A DNA stretch of 64,000 nucleotides from Pseudomonas rubra (GCF_028656935.1 NZ_JAMDGZ010000013.1:89439-153438); one strand, 5' to 3'. Shown: positions 29,060 through 40,937, numbered from the stretch's first letter. Made by a program: numbers and translations. The notes: generated by a model from the sequence alone, not told the origin.

Positions 29060-30066
29060 CAATCCTTGCGACGCTTGAGCTGATCAGTGAGCTGCGTCGG
29101 CAGGCCCTTGATGATCAGGGTGCCGGCTTCCTCGTCATACTCGATCTTCGAGCCCAGCAGGTGCGCTTCAAAGCTGATCGACAGGCCCTCGGCGCGCCCG
29201 GTGAAGCGGCGGAACTGGTTGAGGGTGCGCTTATCGGCGGGGATTTCCGGCGACAGGCCGTAGTCCTTGTTGCGGATGTGCTCATAGAACGCCCGCGGGC
29301 GGTCTTCGTCGATCAGCCCCGAAAGCTCTTCAAGGGCCACTGGCTCGCCGGCTTTGGTCTGGCTGGTGGCATAGTCAACCAGGGTCTGGGTTTTCTCGCG
29401 GGCGGCTTCTTCAGGCAGGTCTTCGCTTTCGACGAAGTCGCTGAAGGCCTTGAGCAGGGTGCGGGTCTCGCCCGGGCCGTCGACGCCCTCTTGGCAGCCA
29501 ATGAAGTCGCGGAAGTACTCCGAAACCTTCTTGCCGTTTTTGCCCTTGATGAACGAGATGTACTGCTTGGAGGCCTTGTTGTTCTGCCACTCGGAGAGGT
29601 TGATGCGGGCGGCCAGGTGCAACTGGCCCAGGTCCAGGTGGCGCGAGGGCGTCACGTCGAGCTCGGCGTTCACCGCTACGCCTTCGCTGTGGTGCAGCAG
29701 GGCGATGACCAGGTAGTCGGTCATGCCTTGCTGGTAGTGGGCAAACAGCACATGGCCACCGACCGACAGGTTGGACTCTTCCATCAGTTTTTGCAGGTGC
29801 TCGACGGCGACCCGGCTAAAGGCGGTGAAGGTACTGCCTTGGTCCAGGTATTCCTTGAGCCAGCCGCTGAACGGGTGGGCGCCGGATTCTGCGTGGAAGA
29901 AGCCCCAGGCTTTGCCCTGCTTGGCGTTGTAGCTGTCGTTGAGGTCGGCCAAAAGGTTTTCGATGGCGCCGGACTCGGCCAGTTCGGTGTCGCGTGCGTG
30001 CAGCACGGCGGGGCTGCCATCGGGTTTCTTGTCGATCAGGTGGACGATGCAATGACGGATCGGCAT
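29059..30066 (-). CDS. yejK: Nucleoid-associated protein YejK (NdpA)
   Basis: A 335-residue protein starting [20 protein letters not shown], the standard start of the YejK/NdpA family that binds the nucleoid and modulates type II topoisomerases in E. coli. Further family segments are [39 protein letters not shown] and the C-terminal [19 protein letters not shown]. The frame is open to 30330 but that extension is promoter sequence. It marks the right edge of the accessory region. Confidence 0.95.
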   Translation of the reverse strand: MPIRHCIVHLIDKKPDGSPAVLHARDTELAESGAIENLLADLNDSYNAKQGKAWGFFHAESGAHPFSGWLKEYLDQGSTFTAFSRVAVEHLQKLMEESNLSVGGHVLFAHYQQGMTDYLVIALLHHSEGVAVNAELDVTPSRHLDLGQLHLAARINLSEWQNNKASKQYISFIKGKNGKKVSEYFRDFIGCQEGVDGPGETRTLLKAFSDFVESEDLPEEAAREKTQTLVDYATSQTKAGEPVALEELSGLIDEDRPRAFYEHIRNKDYGLSPEIPADKRTLNQFRRFTGRAEGLSISFEAHLLGSKIEYDEEAGTLIIKGLPTQLTDQLKRRKD

Positions 30067-30474
30067 GGGATTCTCGGTTGAAAATGGGCGGTGCTGGCCG
30101 CGTTGCAAAGTGGCCAAGTGTACCTCAGCACGGGGGTGATTCAGCGGCCAGATGTTGGCAGATATGTCGGTTGTTCGTTTTTTGTTCAGAAATCTGTGTT
30201 TTTTCGCGCAAACCCCCGAAAAACCTGAACATTTGCCCTGTGGGAGGCGGATATTTATCCATTCCTGTGGTAGTTTTGCCCGGTCTTGCGCCCCGTGTGT
30301 GGCGCATTGCTGGCAGACCGCTTGCGTCACGTCGAACCAAACGTCGTTTTACGTATCTACATACGCGATAGACGTGGCTGTAACACCGGACCGCCGGCTA
30401 CCCCGCAGGTCTGGCTCGATGACTGACGTAGCACTCTGCATACTCACTGAATTTGATAGGGAAGGAACACCACC
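30067..30474. promoter_or_regulatory. Divergent yejK/HU control region, no gene seen
   Basis: A 408-bp region between two genes for nucleoid proteins that read away from each other. It contains an imperfect inverted repeat, GTTCAG and TTTTTCG (30184-30206) pairing with CGAAAAA and CTGAAC (30217-30230), in an A/T-rich stretch. GAAGGA lies just before the HU start. I could not assign promoter hexamers with confidence, and no open frame here looks coding. Confidence 0.5.
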
Positions 30475-30756
30475 ATGGCATTGACCAAAGACCAACTGAT
30501 CGCCGATATCGCTGAAGCTATCGACGCGCCAAAAACCACCGCGCGTAACGCTCTGGAGCAACTGGGCCAGATCGTTGCTGATCAACTGGAAAATGGCAGC
30601 GAAATCACCCTGCCAGGCATCGGCAAACTGAAAATCACCGAGCGTCCTGCCCGTACCGGCCGCAACCCTTCGACTGGCGCTGCCATCGAAATCGCTGCCA
30701 AGAAAGTCGTCAAGTTCGTACCGGCCAAAGTGCTGACCGACGCTGTAAACAAGTAA
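30475..30756 (+). CDS. hupN: HU-family DNA-binding protein
   Basis: A 93-residue HU/IHF-type protein: MALTKDQLIADIAEAI at the N-terminus and the DNA-binding arm signature GIGKLKITERPARTGRNPST, with the Pro of GRNP that intercalates into DNA. It bends and compacts DNA as a homo- or heterodimer. Position next to yejK and rlmF agrees with hupN of P. putida; the symbol is inferred from that order. A strong terminator follows. Confidence 0.93.
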   Translation: MALTKDQLIADIAEAIDAPKTTARNALEQLGQIVADQLENGSEITLPGIGKLKITERPARTGRNPSTGAAIEIAAKKVVKFVPAKVLTDAVNK

Positions 30757-30772
30757 TTGTAAACAGCTCGAC

Positions 30773-30807
30773 AAAAGCCGCGTCCGGGTTGCCCGGACGC
30801 GGCTTTT
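30773..30807. terminator. Bidirectional terminator after HU
   Basis: AAAAGCCGCGTCCGGG (30773-30788), loop TTG, CCCGGACGCGGCTTTT (30792-30807) with further T residues. Sixteen paired bases flanked by A and T runs; it serves the HU gene and the converging rlmF. Confidence 0.92.
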
Positions 30808-31770
30808 TTATGCCTGGGTTTTGCTCCAGTGCAGCTGTCGCCAGGCCTGGCGTGCTGCAGCATCCTGGAAGGTCCAGGCGACCATGCGGCTCTGTTTCTG
30901 CCCTTGGCCCATCTCCACCACCCGCTGCTCGACGGCCCCGGCCTTTTTCAACGCCGCCTCGATACCGGGCAGGTTGGAGGCCTTGGACACCAGGCTGGTG
31001 AACCACAGCACCTGCTGGCCCAGGCATGCGCTTTCGGCCACCAGTTGGCTGACAAAGCGGATCTCACCGCCTTCACACCACAGTTCGTTGTTCTGCCCGC
31101 CAAAGTTCAGCACCGGCAACTTGCGCTTGGGATCGGCCTTGCCCAGGGCTCGCCATTTGCGCTGGCTGCCACGGGTGGCTTCGTCGCGCGAGGCGTGGAA
31201 GGGTGGGTTGCACAGGGTCAGGTCGAAGCGCTCGTCGCCTTTGAGTAGCCCCAACAGGATGTGCTTGCGATTGTCTTGTTGGCGCAGGCTGATGGCCTTG
31301 CCCAGGCCGTTGGCCTTGACGATGGCGCCCGCCGCAGCGAGCGCCGTGGCATCGATGTCCGAGCCGAGGAAGCGCCAGCGATAATCGCTGTGGCCCAGCA
31401 ACGGGTAGATGCAGTTGGCGCCGACGCCGATGTCCAGTGCCTGGACTTGCGCACCTCGGGGGATTTCGCCGCCGTTGTCTTCGGCCAGCAGATCGGCAAG
31501 TACGTGCACGTAGTCAGCCCGGCCAGGAATCGGCGGGCACAGGTAGTCAGCCGGAATATCCCAGTGCTGGATACCGTACTGGGCCTTGAGCAGGGCGCGG
31601 TTGAACACCCTGACCGCATCCGGGTTGGCGAAGTCGATGCTCGGCTTGCCATGGGGGTTGGTGATCATGAACCGGCCCAGCTCCGGGCTGCTCTTGATCA
31701 ACTGGGGGAAGTCGTAGCGGCCCTGGTGGCGATTGCGCGGGTGCAGGGTCGGTTTGTTGGTTGTGGTCAT
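30808..31770 (-). CDS. rlmF: 23S rRNA m6A1618 methyltransferase RlmF
   Basis: A 320-residue SAM-dependent methyltransferase. The SAM motif is [16 protein letters not shown] and the catalytic N6-adenine motif NPPF appears in [15 protein letters not shown]. The N-terminal [15 protein letters not shown] is characteristic of RlmF (YbiN), which methylates A1618 of 23S rRNA. It converges on the HU gene across the shared terminator. Confidence 0.94.
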   Translation of the reverse strand: MTTTNKPTLHPRNRHQGRYDFPQLIKSSPELGRFMITNPHGKPSIDFANPDAVRVFNRALLKAQYGIQHWDIPADYLCPPIPGRADYVHVLADLLAEDNGGEIPRGAQVQALDIGVGANCIYPLLGHSDYRWRFLGSDIDATALAAAGAIVKANGLGKAISLRQQDNRKHILLGLLKGDERFDLTLCNPPFHASRDEATRGSQRKWRALGKADPKRKLPVLNFGGQNNELWCEGGEIRFVSQLVAESACLGQQVLWFTSLVSKASNLPGIEAALKKAGAVEQRVVEMGQGQKQSRMVAWTFQDAAARQAWRQLHWSKTQA

Positions 31771-31789
31771 CTTGATGTCCGGTGGAAAG

Positions 31790-31846
31790 CATCGCGGGTC
31801 AAGCCTGCTCCTACAGATCTGTGGGAGCGGGCTTGACCCGCGATGG
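31790..31846. repeat. REP-type inverted pair between rlmF and valS
   Basis: Opposed copies CGCGGGTCAAGCCTGCTCC and GGAGCGGGCTTGACCCGCG separated by about 12 bp. This copy has the GACCCGCG variant of the core, shared with the pair at 43495-43562. Confidence 0.85.
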
Positions 31847-31867
31847 CATCACTGAGGTCAGTGATCG

Positions 31868-34714
31868 TTACAAGGCGGCAATCCGCGCATGCTGCTCGGT
31901 GAAGTTGGCCAGGGCCTGTTCGGCCTCAGCCAGCTTGGCGCGCTCTTTGTCGATCACCGCAGGCGGTGCCTTGTCGACGAAGGCGGCGTTGGACAGCTTG
32001 CCACCGACGCGCTGGACTTCACCCTGCAGGCGCTGGATCTCCTTGTTCAGGCGAGCCAGCTCGGCGTCCTTGTCGATCAGGCCGGCCATCGGCACCAGCA
32101 CCTGCAGATCGCCAACCAGGGCGGTGGCGCTCAGTGGTGCCTCGTCCTGTTCGCCGAGCACGGTGAAGGATTCGATCTTCGCCAGCTTCTTGAGCAGCGC
32201 TTCGTTTTCCTGCAGACGACGCTGGTCTTCGGCGCTGGCGTTTTTCAGGAACAGTTGCAGTGGCTTGCCCGGGCCAATGTTCATTTCGCCACGGATGTTG
32301 CGCACGCCGAGCATCAGTTCCTTGAGCCATTCGATGTCGCCTTCGGCAGCGGCATCGATGCGGCTTTCATTGGCCACTGGCCATGGCTGCAGCATGATGG
32401 TCTTGCCTTCAGCGCCGGCCAGCGGCGCCAGGCGCTGCCAGATTTCTTCGGTGATGAACGGCATGAACGGATGGGCCAGGCGTAGCGCCACTTCCAGCAC
32501 CCGAACCAGGGTGCGGCGAGTGCCGCGGGCGCGTTCGACCGGGGCGTTCTCGTCCCACAGGACCGGCTTGGACAGCTCCAGGTACCAGTCGCAATACTGG
32601 TTCCAGATGAACTCGTAGAGCGCCTGGGCGGCCAGGTCAAAGCGGAACTGGTCGAGCTGGCGGGTCACTTCGGCTTCGGTGCGCTGCAACTGCGAGATGA
32701 TCCAGCGGTCGGCCAGCGACAGCTCGTAGTCTTCACCGTTCTGGCCGCAGTCCTCGCCCTTGTCCAGCACGTAGCGGGCAGCGTTCCAGATCTTGTTGCA
32801 GAAGTTGCGATAGCCTTCGACGCGGCCCATGTCGAACTTGATGTCGCGACCGGTGGAGGCCAGCGAGCAGAAGGTGAAGCGCAGGGCGTCGGTGCCGTAG
32901 CTGGCAATGCCTTCAGGGAACTCGGCCTTGGTCTGCTTGGCGATCTTCTCGGCAAGTTTTGGCTGCATCATGCCGCTGGTGCGTTTTTCCAGCAGCTCGT
33001 CGAGGGTGATGCCGTCGACGATGTCCAGCGGGTCAAGGACGTTGCCCTTGGACTTGGACATCTTCTGGCCCAGGCCATCGCGCACCAGGCCGTGCACATA
33101 GACGGTCTTGAACGGAACCTGCGGGGTGCCGTCCTCGTTTTTCACCAGGTGCATGGTCAGCATGATCATCCGGGCAACCCAGAAGAAAATGATGTCGAAA
33201 CCTGTGACCAGCACGTCGGTAGAGTGGAATTTCTTGAGAAATTCGGTCTGCTGCGGCCAGCCCAGGGTCGAGAAGGTCCACAGGCCCGAGCTGAACCAGG
33301 TGTCGAGGACGTCGTTGTCCTGGTTGAGGACCACGTCGGCAGCGAGGTTGTGCTTGGCGCGGACTTCTTCCTCGCTGCGGCCGACATAGACTTTGCCGGA
33401 CTCGTCGTACCAGGCCGGAATACGGTGGCCCCACCACAGCTGACGGCTGATGCACCAGTCCTGGATGTCGCGCATCCACGAGAAGTACATGTTTTCGTAT
33501 TGCTTGGGCACGAACTGGATGCGGCCGTCTTCAACGGCAGCGATCGCCGGCTCCGCCAGCGGCTTGGTCGACACGTACCACTGGTCGGTCAGCCACGGCT
33601 CGATGATGGTGCCGGAGCGGTCGCCTTTGGGTACTTTCAGCGCGTGGTCGTCGACACTGACCAACAGGCCTGCGGCGTCGAAATCGGCGACGATCTGCTT
33701 GCGCGCAACGAAGCGGTCCAGGCCTGCGTACTGGGCGGGTAAGGTGGCGTCGAGGCTTTCGTTGACGCTGCCGTCGAGGTTGAACACCTGAGCTGCCGGC
33801 AGCACGAAGGCGTTCTTGTCGAAGATGTTCAGCAGCGGCAGGTTGTGGCGCTTGCCGACTTCGTAGTCGTTGAAATCGTGGGCCGGGGTGATCTTCACGC
33901 AGCCGGTGCCGAATTCCGGATCGCAGTAGTCGTCGGCGATGATCGGGATGCGCCGACCAACCAGTGGCAGATCGACGAACTTGCCGATCAGCGCCTTGTA
34001 ACGCTCGTCTTCCGGGTTCACGGCAACGGCGGCGTCGCCGAGCATGGTTTCCGGGCGAGTGGTGGCAACGATCAGGTAGTCCTTGCCGTCAGCAGTCTTG
34101 GCGCCGTCGGCCAGCGGGTAGCGCAGGTTCCATAGGTGGCCCTTCTCGTCGTGGTTTTCCACTTCGAGGTCGGAGATCGCCGTGTGCAGCTTGGTATCCC
34201 AGTTGACCAGGCGCTTGCCGCGATAGATCAGGCCATCTTCATGCAGGCGCACGAAGGCTTCCTTCACCGCTTCCGACAGGCCGTCGTCCATGGTGAAGCG
34301 CTCGCGGCTCCAGTCGACTGACGAGCCGAGGCGGCGAATCTGGCGGCTGATGTTGCCACCGGACTGGTCCTTCCATTCCCAGACTTTTTCCAGGAACTTC
34401 TCGCGGCCCAGGTCGTGACGGTTCTGGCCCTTGGCTTCGAGTTGACGCTCGACCAGCATCTGCGTGGCGATACCGGCGTGGTCGGTACCCGGCTGCCACA
34501 GGGTGTCGCGACCCTGCATGCGGCGGAAACGGATCAGGGCGTCCATGATCGCGTTGTTGAAACCGTGACCCATGTGCAGGCTGCCGGTGACGTTCGGCGG
34601 CGGGATCATGATGGTGTAGGAATCGCCCGCGCCTTGCGGGGCGAAATAATTCTCGGACTCCCAGGTGTTGTACCAGGAAGTTTCAATAGCGTGCGGCTGG
34701 TAGGTCTTATCCAT
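31868..34714 (-). CDS. valS: Valyl-tRNA synthetase
   Basis: A 948-residue class I aminoacyl-tRNA synthetase. HIGH motif appears as HMGHG in [16 protein letters not shown], the editing domain contains [10 protein letters not shown], and the KMSKS motif is present in [15 protein letters not shown]-terminal coiled coil ([18 protein letters not shown]) is the valyl-specific arm. Start [19 protein letters not shown] at 34712-34714; an upstream open stretch is non-coding. Essential for charging tRNA-Val. Confidence 0.98.
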   Translation of the reverse strand: MDKTYQPHAIETSWYNTWESENYFAPQGAGDSYTIMIPPPNVTGSLHMGHGFNNAIMDALIRFRRMQGRDTLWQPGTDHAGIATQMLVERQLEAKGQNRHDLGREKFLEKVWEWKDQSGGNISRQIRRLGSSVDWSRERFTMDDGLSEAVKEAFVRLHEDGLIYRGKRLVNWDTKLHTAISDLEVENHDEKGHLWNLRYPLADGAKTADGKDYLIVATTRPETMLGDAAVAVNPEDERYKALIGKFVDLPLVGRRIPIIADDYCDPEFGTGCVKITPAHDFNDYEVGKRHNLPLLNIFDKNAFVLPAAQVFNLDGSVNESLDATLPAQYAGLDRFVARKQIVADFDAAGLLVSVDDHALKVPKGDRSGTIIEPWLTDQWYVSTKPLAEPAIAAVEDGRIQFVPKQYENMYFSWMRDIQDWCISRQLWWGHRIPAWYDESGKVYVGRSEEEVRAKHNLAADVVLNQDNDVLDTWFSSGLWTFSTLGWPQQTEFLKKFHSTDVLVTGFDIIFFWVARMIMLTMHLVKNEDGTPQVPFKTVYVHGLVRDGLGQKMSKSKGNVLDPLDIVDGITLDELLEKRTSGMMQPKLAEKIAKQTKAEFPEGIASYGTDALRFTFCSLASTGRDIKFDMGRVEGYRNFCNKIWNAARYVLDKGEDCGQNGEDYELSLADRWIISQLQRTEAEVTRQLDQFRFDLAAQALYEFIWNQYCDWYLELSKPVLWDENAPVERARGTRRTLVRVLEVALRLAHPFMPFITEEIWQRLAPLAGAEGKTIMLQPWPVANESRIDAAAEGDIEWLKELMLGVRNIRGEMNIGPGKPLQLFLKNASAEDQRRLQENEALLKKLAKIESFTVLGEQDEAPLSATALVGDLQVLVPMAGLIDKDAELARLNKEIQRLQGEVQRVGGKLSNAAFVDKAPPAVIDKERAKLAEAEQALANFTEQHARIAAL

Positions 34715-34813
34715 GCGCGGCGGGACCCTTAGGCATTTATTCAGGAAAGCCGAGAAGTATAACGGGGATAAGGGCCGGGGCGTAGCGTGAGGTGATGGCA
34801 GGAGGCAAAAACT

Positions 34814-34866
34814 ATCGCGGGGCAAGCCCGCTCCTACAGACTGTGGGAGCGGGCTTGCCCCGCGAA
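34814..34866. repeat. REP-type inverted pair upstream of valS
   Basis: CGCGGGGCAAGCCCGCTCC and GGAGCGGGCTTGCCCCGCG face each other around ACAGACTGT, giving a near-perfect hairpin between the 118-residue hypothetical gene and valS. Confidence 0.88.
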
Positions 34867-34873
34867 GGTGTGT

Positions 34874-35230
34874 TTACTCGGGAAACTGGTTGAGCAGGCG
34901 CTCGAGCCGGGCATCGAGCCGGCGCTTGATCTCGCTCTCGATATGCGGGGCGAAATCGTTGATCACATCCTGCATGATCAGCTGGGCGGCGGCGCGCAGT
35001 TCGCTGTCCAGATGCAACAGGGTTTCCTGGCGCTTGGCCTGCGGGTCGGCGGGCGCTTGAGGCACAGGTTCTGGCGTCGCTTCGGCCTCTTCGAGCAGCA
35101 GCGGGATCTGCTCCTCGACGGTATCGGTCAACAGCGGCGGCTCAAGGGATGCATCGCCGAGCAACTGGCGGATCGACTCCAGGTCGTCCAGCAGGTGTGC
35201 GGATTGGGGCAGGGGTGTGGGTTTGTCCAT
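34874..35230 (-). CDS. Conserved hypothetical protein between holC and valS
   Basis: A 118-residue acidic, Pro- and Glu-rich protein in its first half (PLLLEEAEATPEPVPQAPAD) with a helical C-terminal half (LHLDSELRAAAQLIMQDVIN, then IESEIKRRLDARLERLLNQF). No known domain recognised. In pseudomonads an equivalent small gene lies between holC and valS, so it is real and probably co-transcribed; it starts 5 bp after the holC stop. Function unknown. Confidence 0.8.
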   Translation of the reverse strand: MDKPTPLPQSAHLLDDLESIRQLLGDASLEPPLLTDTVEEQIPLLLEEAEATPEPVPQAPADPQAKRQETLLHLDSELRAAAQLIMQDVINDFAPHIESEIKRRLDARLERLLNQFPE

Positions 35231-35235
35231 CGTCT

Positions 35236-35664
35236 TCAGAGTCGCTGTAAGCGGTGATCTTGCAGAGCATAGCCCTGTTCGCGGTAGAAACGGAAACTCT
35301 CTCGGGCTGCCTGACGAATCGCCGGCTCTTCGACCACGATCTCGGCGATCCGGGCAAAGCGGGCGGAGAACGGTGGCACCTTGAGATCAAGGTTGATCAA
35401 CAGGTCCTGGTGGCTGCCGGCGTCATCGCCCAGGCCCAGGCCGACACTGCCTTGCGGCTCGTCTTCGGCTGCGCTGTGCGGCACGAAGGCTTCTCCCTTG
35501 AAGGCCCACAGGCGTGCGTCCAGCTCATCGCGCTGGGCACTGTCGCTGCAATGCAGGTAGACCCGGTGCCCGAGGCGCCAGGCCTTTTCGCACAGCTTGC
35601 AGGCGAAATCCAGGCGCGCCGAGGGCGCGGCGCTGGGCAATATGTAGAAATCGACTTTGCTCAT
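35236..35664 (-). CDS. holC: DNA polymerase III chi subunit
   Basis: A 142-residue HolC protein starting MSKVDFYILPSAAPSARLDF, with the CEKAWRLGHRVYLHCSD segment typical of chi. It links the clamp-loader psi subunit to single-strand DNA-binding protein. Lies between pepA and valS as in many gammaproteobacteria. Confidence 0.93.
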   Translation of the reverse strand: MSKVDFYILPSAAPSARLDFACKLCEKAWRLGHRVYLHCSDSAQRDELDARLWAFKGEAFVPHSAAEDEPQGSVGLGLGDDAGSHQDLLINLDLKVPPFSARFARIAEIVVEEPAIRQAARESFRFYREQGYALQDHRLQRL

Positions 35665-35715
35665 GATCGGCCTGCCGGCCGGCTACGCCCGAGGGCGCAG
35701 GCGGCCAGCGTCATC

Positions 35716-37401
<1,686 letters not shown>

Positions 37402-37495
37402 TTACCCGGGTTCGCTCCAGCGAGCGGGCTACTATGTTGGCTGTTATGGATTCCTTGTTTGGCTGTCCGAGCCTGACAACCCAGGAGTGTCTGGT

Positions 37496-38611
37496 TTGAT
37501 CGTCTTTCGTTATCTGTCCCGCGAGGTCCTGGTGACCTTGAGTGCCGTCAGCGCTGTGCTGCTGGTCATCATCATGAGCGGGCGCTTCATCAAATACCTG
37601 GCCCAGGCCGCGCAGGGCGTGCTCGATCCGAGCGTGCTGTTCCTGATCATGGGCTATCGCCTGCCGGGTTTCCTGCAGTTGATCCTGCCTTTGGGGCTGT
37701 TTCTTGGGATCCTTCTGGCTTATGGCCGGTTGTACCTCGAAAGCGAAATGACCGTGCTCTCGGCCACCGGCATGAGCCAGCAGCGTCTGTTGGGCATGAC
37801 CATGGCGCCGGCGGCGCTGGTTGCCCTGCTGGTGGCCTGGCTGAGCCTGGGCCTGGCACCACAGGGTGTGACCCAGGTGGCGCAGATCATCAACCAGCAG
37901 GATGCCCTGACCGAGTTCGATACCCTGGTGCCGGGCCGTTTCCAGACCCTGCGTGACGGGTCGCGGGTGACCTATACCGAACAGCTGTCGGAAGATCGGG
38001 TCAATCTGGGCGGCGTGTTCATTTCCGAGAAGCGCTTCAATCAGGACAAGACCAAGGACCGTGGTCCTTCGGTGCTGGTCGCCGAGAAGGGCCACCAGCA
38101 GGTCAATGCCGACGGTAATCGCTACCTGATCCTGGAAAACGGTTACCGCTACGATGGCAACCCGGGGCAGGCCGACTACCGGGCAATCAAGTACGACACC
38201 TACGGCGTGCTGTTGCCCAAGCCTGAAGTCAGCGAGGAAGTCACCGAGCGTGAAGCCATCCCGACCTCGCAACTGATCGGCAGCGACGGTCTGCGCGAGC
38301 GTGCCGAGCTGCAATGGCGTCTGTCGTTGCCGCTGCTGGTGTTTGTCGTGACCCTGCTGGCGGTGCCGCTGTCGCGGGTCAACCCGCGCCAGGGTCGCTT
38401 CCTCAAACTGCTGCCGGCAATTCTTCTGTATATGGCGTACCTGACAATGCTGATTGCCGTACGTGGCGCCCTGGAGAAAGGCAAGCTGCCGATCGGTCTG
38501 GGCATCTGGTGGGTTCATGGCCTGTTCTTGTTGATCGGCCTGGGGCTGATGTACTGGGAGCCGCTGCGCCTCAAGCGTGCCGCTCGCCGTGCGGAGGTGG
38601 CCCATGGTTAA
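37496..38611 (+). CDS. lptF: LPS export permease LptF
   Basis: A 371-residue YjgP/YjgQ-family permease: three hydrophobic segments in the first 110 residues, a periplasmic beta-jellyroll domain, and three C-terminal helices. It opens MIVFRYLSREVLVTLSAVSA if translation begins at TTG 37496, which has AGGAG 8 nt upstream (37483-37487). A GTG at 37487 would overlap that ribosome site and is less likely. LptF and LptG form the channel energised by LptB. Its end overlaps lptG by 8 bp. Confidence 0.93.
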   Translation: MIVFRYLSREVLVTLSAVSAVLLVIIMSGRFIKYLAQAAQGVLDPSVLFLIMGYRLPGFLQLILPLGLFLGILLAYGRLYLESEMTVLSATGMSQQRLLGMTMAPAALVALLVAWLSLGLAPQGVTQVAQIINQQDALTEFDTLVPGRFQTLRDGSRVTYTEQLSEDRVNLGGVFISEKRFNQDKTKDRGPSVLVAEKGHQQVNADGNRYLILENGYRYDGNPGQADYRAIKYDTYGVLLPKPEVSEEVTEREAIPTSQLIGSDGLRERAELQWRLSLPLLVFVVTLLAVPLSRVNPRQGRFLKLLPAILLYMAYLTMLIAVRGALEKGKLPIGLGIWWVHGLFLLIGLGLMYWEPLRLKRAARRAEVAHG

Positions 38612-39665
38612 GCTCGACAACTACATCGGCAAAAGCGTGCTGATGGCCATTCTGGCGGTGCTGGGGATCATTCTGGGCCTGGCCTCGCTGTTCGCCTTCA
38701 TCGACGAGATGGGCGATATCACCGATACCTACACCTTGATGGATGCTGGCAACTTTGTCTTGCTGACTGCCCCGCGGCGTCTGTACGACATGCTGCCGAT
38801 GGCTGCCCTGATCGGCTGTCTGATCGGCCTGGGCAGCCTGGCCAGCAGCAGCGAACTGACCATCATGCGCGCCGCTGGCGTGTCGATCGGCCGTATCGTC
38901 TGGGCCGTGATGAAACCGATGCTGGTGCTGATGCTGGCCGGTATCCTGATTGGCGAATACCTGGCCCCGGTCACCGAGAACAAGGCCCAGGCCGACCGTT
39001 CCCTGGCCCAGGGCGGTGGCGAGGCGCAGAGCTCCAAGCGGGGCATGTGGCACCGTCAGGGCGATGAGTTCGTGCACATCAACTCGGTGCAGCCCAACGG
39101 CCTGCTGTACGGCGTGACCCGTTATCGTTTTGACAACGAGCGGCACATGCAGACATCCAGCTTCGCCCGTCGCGCCCAGTACAAGGACGACCATTGGCTG
39201 CTCAGTGATGTCACCACCACGCATTTTCGCGGTGACAGCACCGAAGTGATCAAGACCCCCGAGGAGCGCTGGGATGTTTCGGTGACCCCGCAACTGCTCA
39301 ACACGGTCGTGGTGGCGCCGGAATCCCTGTCGATCACCGGGCTCTGGGACTACATCCACTACCTGTCCGATCAGGGCCTGAACAATGCCCGCTACTGGCT
39401 GGCATTCTGGACCAAGGTGTTGCAGCCCATGGTTACCGCAGCACTGGTGCTGATGGCCATTTCCTTCATCTTCGGCCCTCTGCGTTCGGTTACCCTCGGT
39501 CAGCGGGTGTTCACTGGTGTGCTGGTCGGCTTTGTGTTCCGTATCGCCCAGGACCTGCTCGGGCCATCGAGCCAGGTGTTCGGCTTCCCGCCACTGCTGG
39601 CCGTAGTACTGCCGGCGGCCATTTGTGCGGTGGCCGGTTTGTGGTTGTTGCGACGCGCCGGATAG
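38604..39665 (+). CDS. lptG: LPS export permease LptG
   Basis: A 353-residue paralogue of LptF, starting MVKLDNYIGKSVLMAILAVL, with the same layout: N-terminal helices, periplasmic domain (about residues 130-265) and three C-terminal helices ending GLWLLRRAG. The segment TLGQRVFTGVLVGFVFRIAQ is typical of LptG. GGAGG precedes the ATG. A strong terminator follows. Confidence 0.96.
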   Translation: MVKLDNYIGKSVLMAILAVLGIILGLASLFAFIDEMGDITDTYTLMDAGNFVLLTAPRRLYDMLPMAALIGCLIGLGSLASSSELTIMRAAGVSIGRIVWAVMKPMLVLMLAGILIGEYLAPVTENKAQADRSLAQGGGEAQSSKRGMWHRQGDEFVHINSVQPNGLLYGVTRYRFDNERHMQTSSFARRAQYKDDHWLLSDVTTTHFRGDSTEVIKTPEERWDVSVTPQLLNTVVVAPESLSITGLWDYIHYLSDQGLNNARYWLAFWTKVLQPMVTAALVLMAISFIFGPLRSVTLGQRVFTGVLVGFVFRIAQDLLGPSSQVFGFPPLLAVVLPAAICAVAGLWLLRRAG

Positions 39666-39672
39666 GTGATTG

Positions 39673-39716
39673 CAGGTACAAAAAAGCCGACACTTGGGTC
39701 GGCTTTTTTGTACCTG
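39673..39716. terminator. Bidirectional terminator between lptG and the RDD gene
   Basis: CAGGTACAAAAAAGCCGAC (39673-39691) pairs perfectly with GTCGGCTTTTTTGTACCTG (39698-39716) around a 6-nt loop; A and T runs serve both strands. Confidence 0.93.
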
Positions 39717-40205
39717 CTATTTTTTTAGCTTGGGAATCCGTACCAGCTGGGTGTCGGAATAGATGTCATGCCAGCAGCGCTTGCGCTTGTCGAACAGCGC
39801 CCAGATGAAACCCAGACCCAGGCAAAGCCAGGAGCCGATCGACACCACAAAGCGCAGCAGCGCCTGCCACAGGCTGATGGCGCTACCGTCGGAGTTCTGC
39901 ACACGGATGCCCCATACCTGCATGCCCAGGGTCTGGCCGCCGTGGGTCCAGAACTTGGCAAAGAAACCAAACAGAGCGAAGAGCAAAATAGTCGAGAGCA
40001 GCGGGTCACCATCCAGAGCGCCAGCCTCGGTCAGTTCGCGCATGCGCGCTTCGCCGATAAAGGCCATCTGGATCATTTTGTAGGCGCCAGCGGTGACGAT
40101 CAGCAGCGCGGTGCATAGCAGGAAGTCGTAGAACATGGCGGCCAGGCGACGGCCAAGGTCGACAACCGGGAATTCGCCCTGGGGCTGTAACAACTGCTTG
40201 GGCAT
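39717..40205 (-). CDS. RDD-family membrane protein
   Basis: A 162-residue protein with the RDD signature (LGRRLAAMFYDFLLCTALLI) and about four hydrophobic segments. The HGGQTLGMQVWGIRVQNSDG and the C-terminal FDKRKRCWHDIYSDTQLVR are family features. RDD proteins are small inner-membrane proteins; some act in sodium/proton exchange, but the role here is unknown. Confidence 0.87.
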   Translation of the reverse strand: MPKQLLQPQGEFPVVDLGRRLAAMFYDFLLCTALLIVTAGAYKMIQMAFIGEARMRELTEAGALDGDPLLSTILLFALFGFFAKFWTHGGQTLGMQVWGIRVQNSDGSAISLWQALLRFVVSIGSWLCLGLGFIWALFDKRKRCWHDIYSDTQLVRIPKLKK

Positions 40206-40329
40206 ACACGGGCCTCTTTGAGCAAAACCGCCATTCTACGAAATTATGCGGACGATTCGTTGCCCTGCGACACGGTTTACTTGTCAACTGCGCAATCGCG
40301 GGGCCAGCCCGCGCCCACATTGCGGGCAC

Positions 40330-40365
40330 AAAAAAGCCCCTGCTGTTGCCAGCAGGGGCTTTTTT
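40330..40365. terminator. Terminator of the cold-shock gene
   Basis: AAAAAAGCCCCTGCT (40330-40344), loop GTTGCC, AGCAGGGGCTTTTTT (40351-40365). On the minus strand it lies 11 bp after the csp stop codon and ends in six U. Confidence 0.93.
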
Positions 40366-40376
40366 GTGGATGAAGA

Positions 40377-40589
40377 TCAGCCTTCGGCTTGAACTTCGTC
40401 AGCCTGCATGCCTTTCTGGCCTTGCACAGCGACGAAGGTAACCTTCTGACCTTCTTTCAGGCTCTTGAAGCCGTTACCCTGAATAGCGCGGAAATGTACG
40501 AACAGATCCGGACCGCTTTCTGGAGTGATGAAACCAAAACCTTTCTCGTCGTTAAACCACTTGACGGTACCGCTCTGACGTTGGGACAT
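40377..40589 (-). CDS. Cold-shock domain protein (CspA family)
   Basis: A 70-residue cold-shock protein, [20 protein letters not shown], with RNA-binding motifs RNP1 KGFGFI and RNP2 DLFVHF. It acts as an RNA chaperone. AAGGAAAT precedes the start on the coding strand. A 348-bp gap upstream, with A/T-rich sequence, suggests a long 5' leader of the kind that controls csp mRNA; the name within the Csp group (CapA/CapB-like) cannot be fixed by eye. Confidence 0.95.
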   Translation of the reverse strand: MSQRQSGTVKWFNDEKGFGFITPESGPDLFVHFRAIQGNGFKSLKEGQKVTFVAVQGQKGMQADEVQAEG

Positions 40590-40937
40590 TGTCTTATTTC
40601 CTTTGAAACTTAGAATTAGTAACAGCTTCTTCCAGATGAAAGAGTACTGGGCTGGGTTGCAGGAAAGTAAGAGACGTCGAACGGGTTGTAGCAAATCTCA
40701 GCGCTACTGCCCAGGTCACGAACCATAGCGACCCATGCAAACACAGTGCACAGACAATACGCTAACTTTGAAGACAAAAACAAGCCCTGCAGACCGCTAC
40801 TGCTGTGCCTTTTAGCGGCCGTTCGGTGGATTTTTTCCGGCTCATTCCAAGCGCTGTTGCAACGTCGTTCGAAAGTTATAAAACGCGTTCGAATTCGAAA
40901 ATCCGAACGCGTATGACACCCTGTTTCAAGTAACGAT
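40590..40937 (-). promoter_or_regulatory. Leader and promoter region of the cold-shock gene
   Basis: A 348-bp stretch with no credible gene. Its gcvT-proximal part holds the gcvT terminator (40883-40912). The rest is likely promoter and long 5' untranslated leader of the csp gene. I could not fix the transcription start. Confidence 0.5.
40879..40912 (-). terminator. Terminator of the gcv-sdaA operon
   Basis: On the minus strand ACGCGTTCG, a 12-nt loop, CGAACGCGT and then TTTAT, 26 bp after the gcvT stop codon. The inverted repeat occupies 40883-40891 and 40904-40912. Confidence 0.65.
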
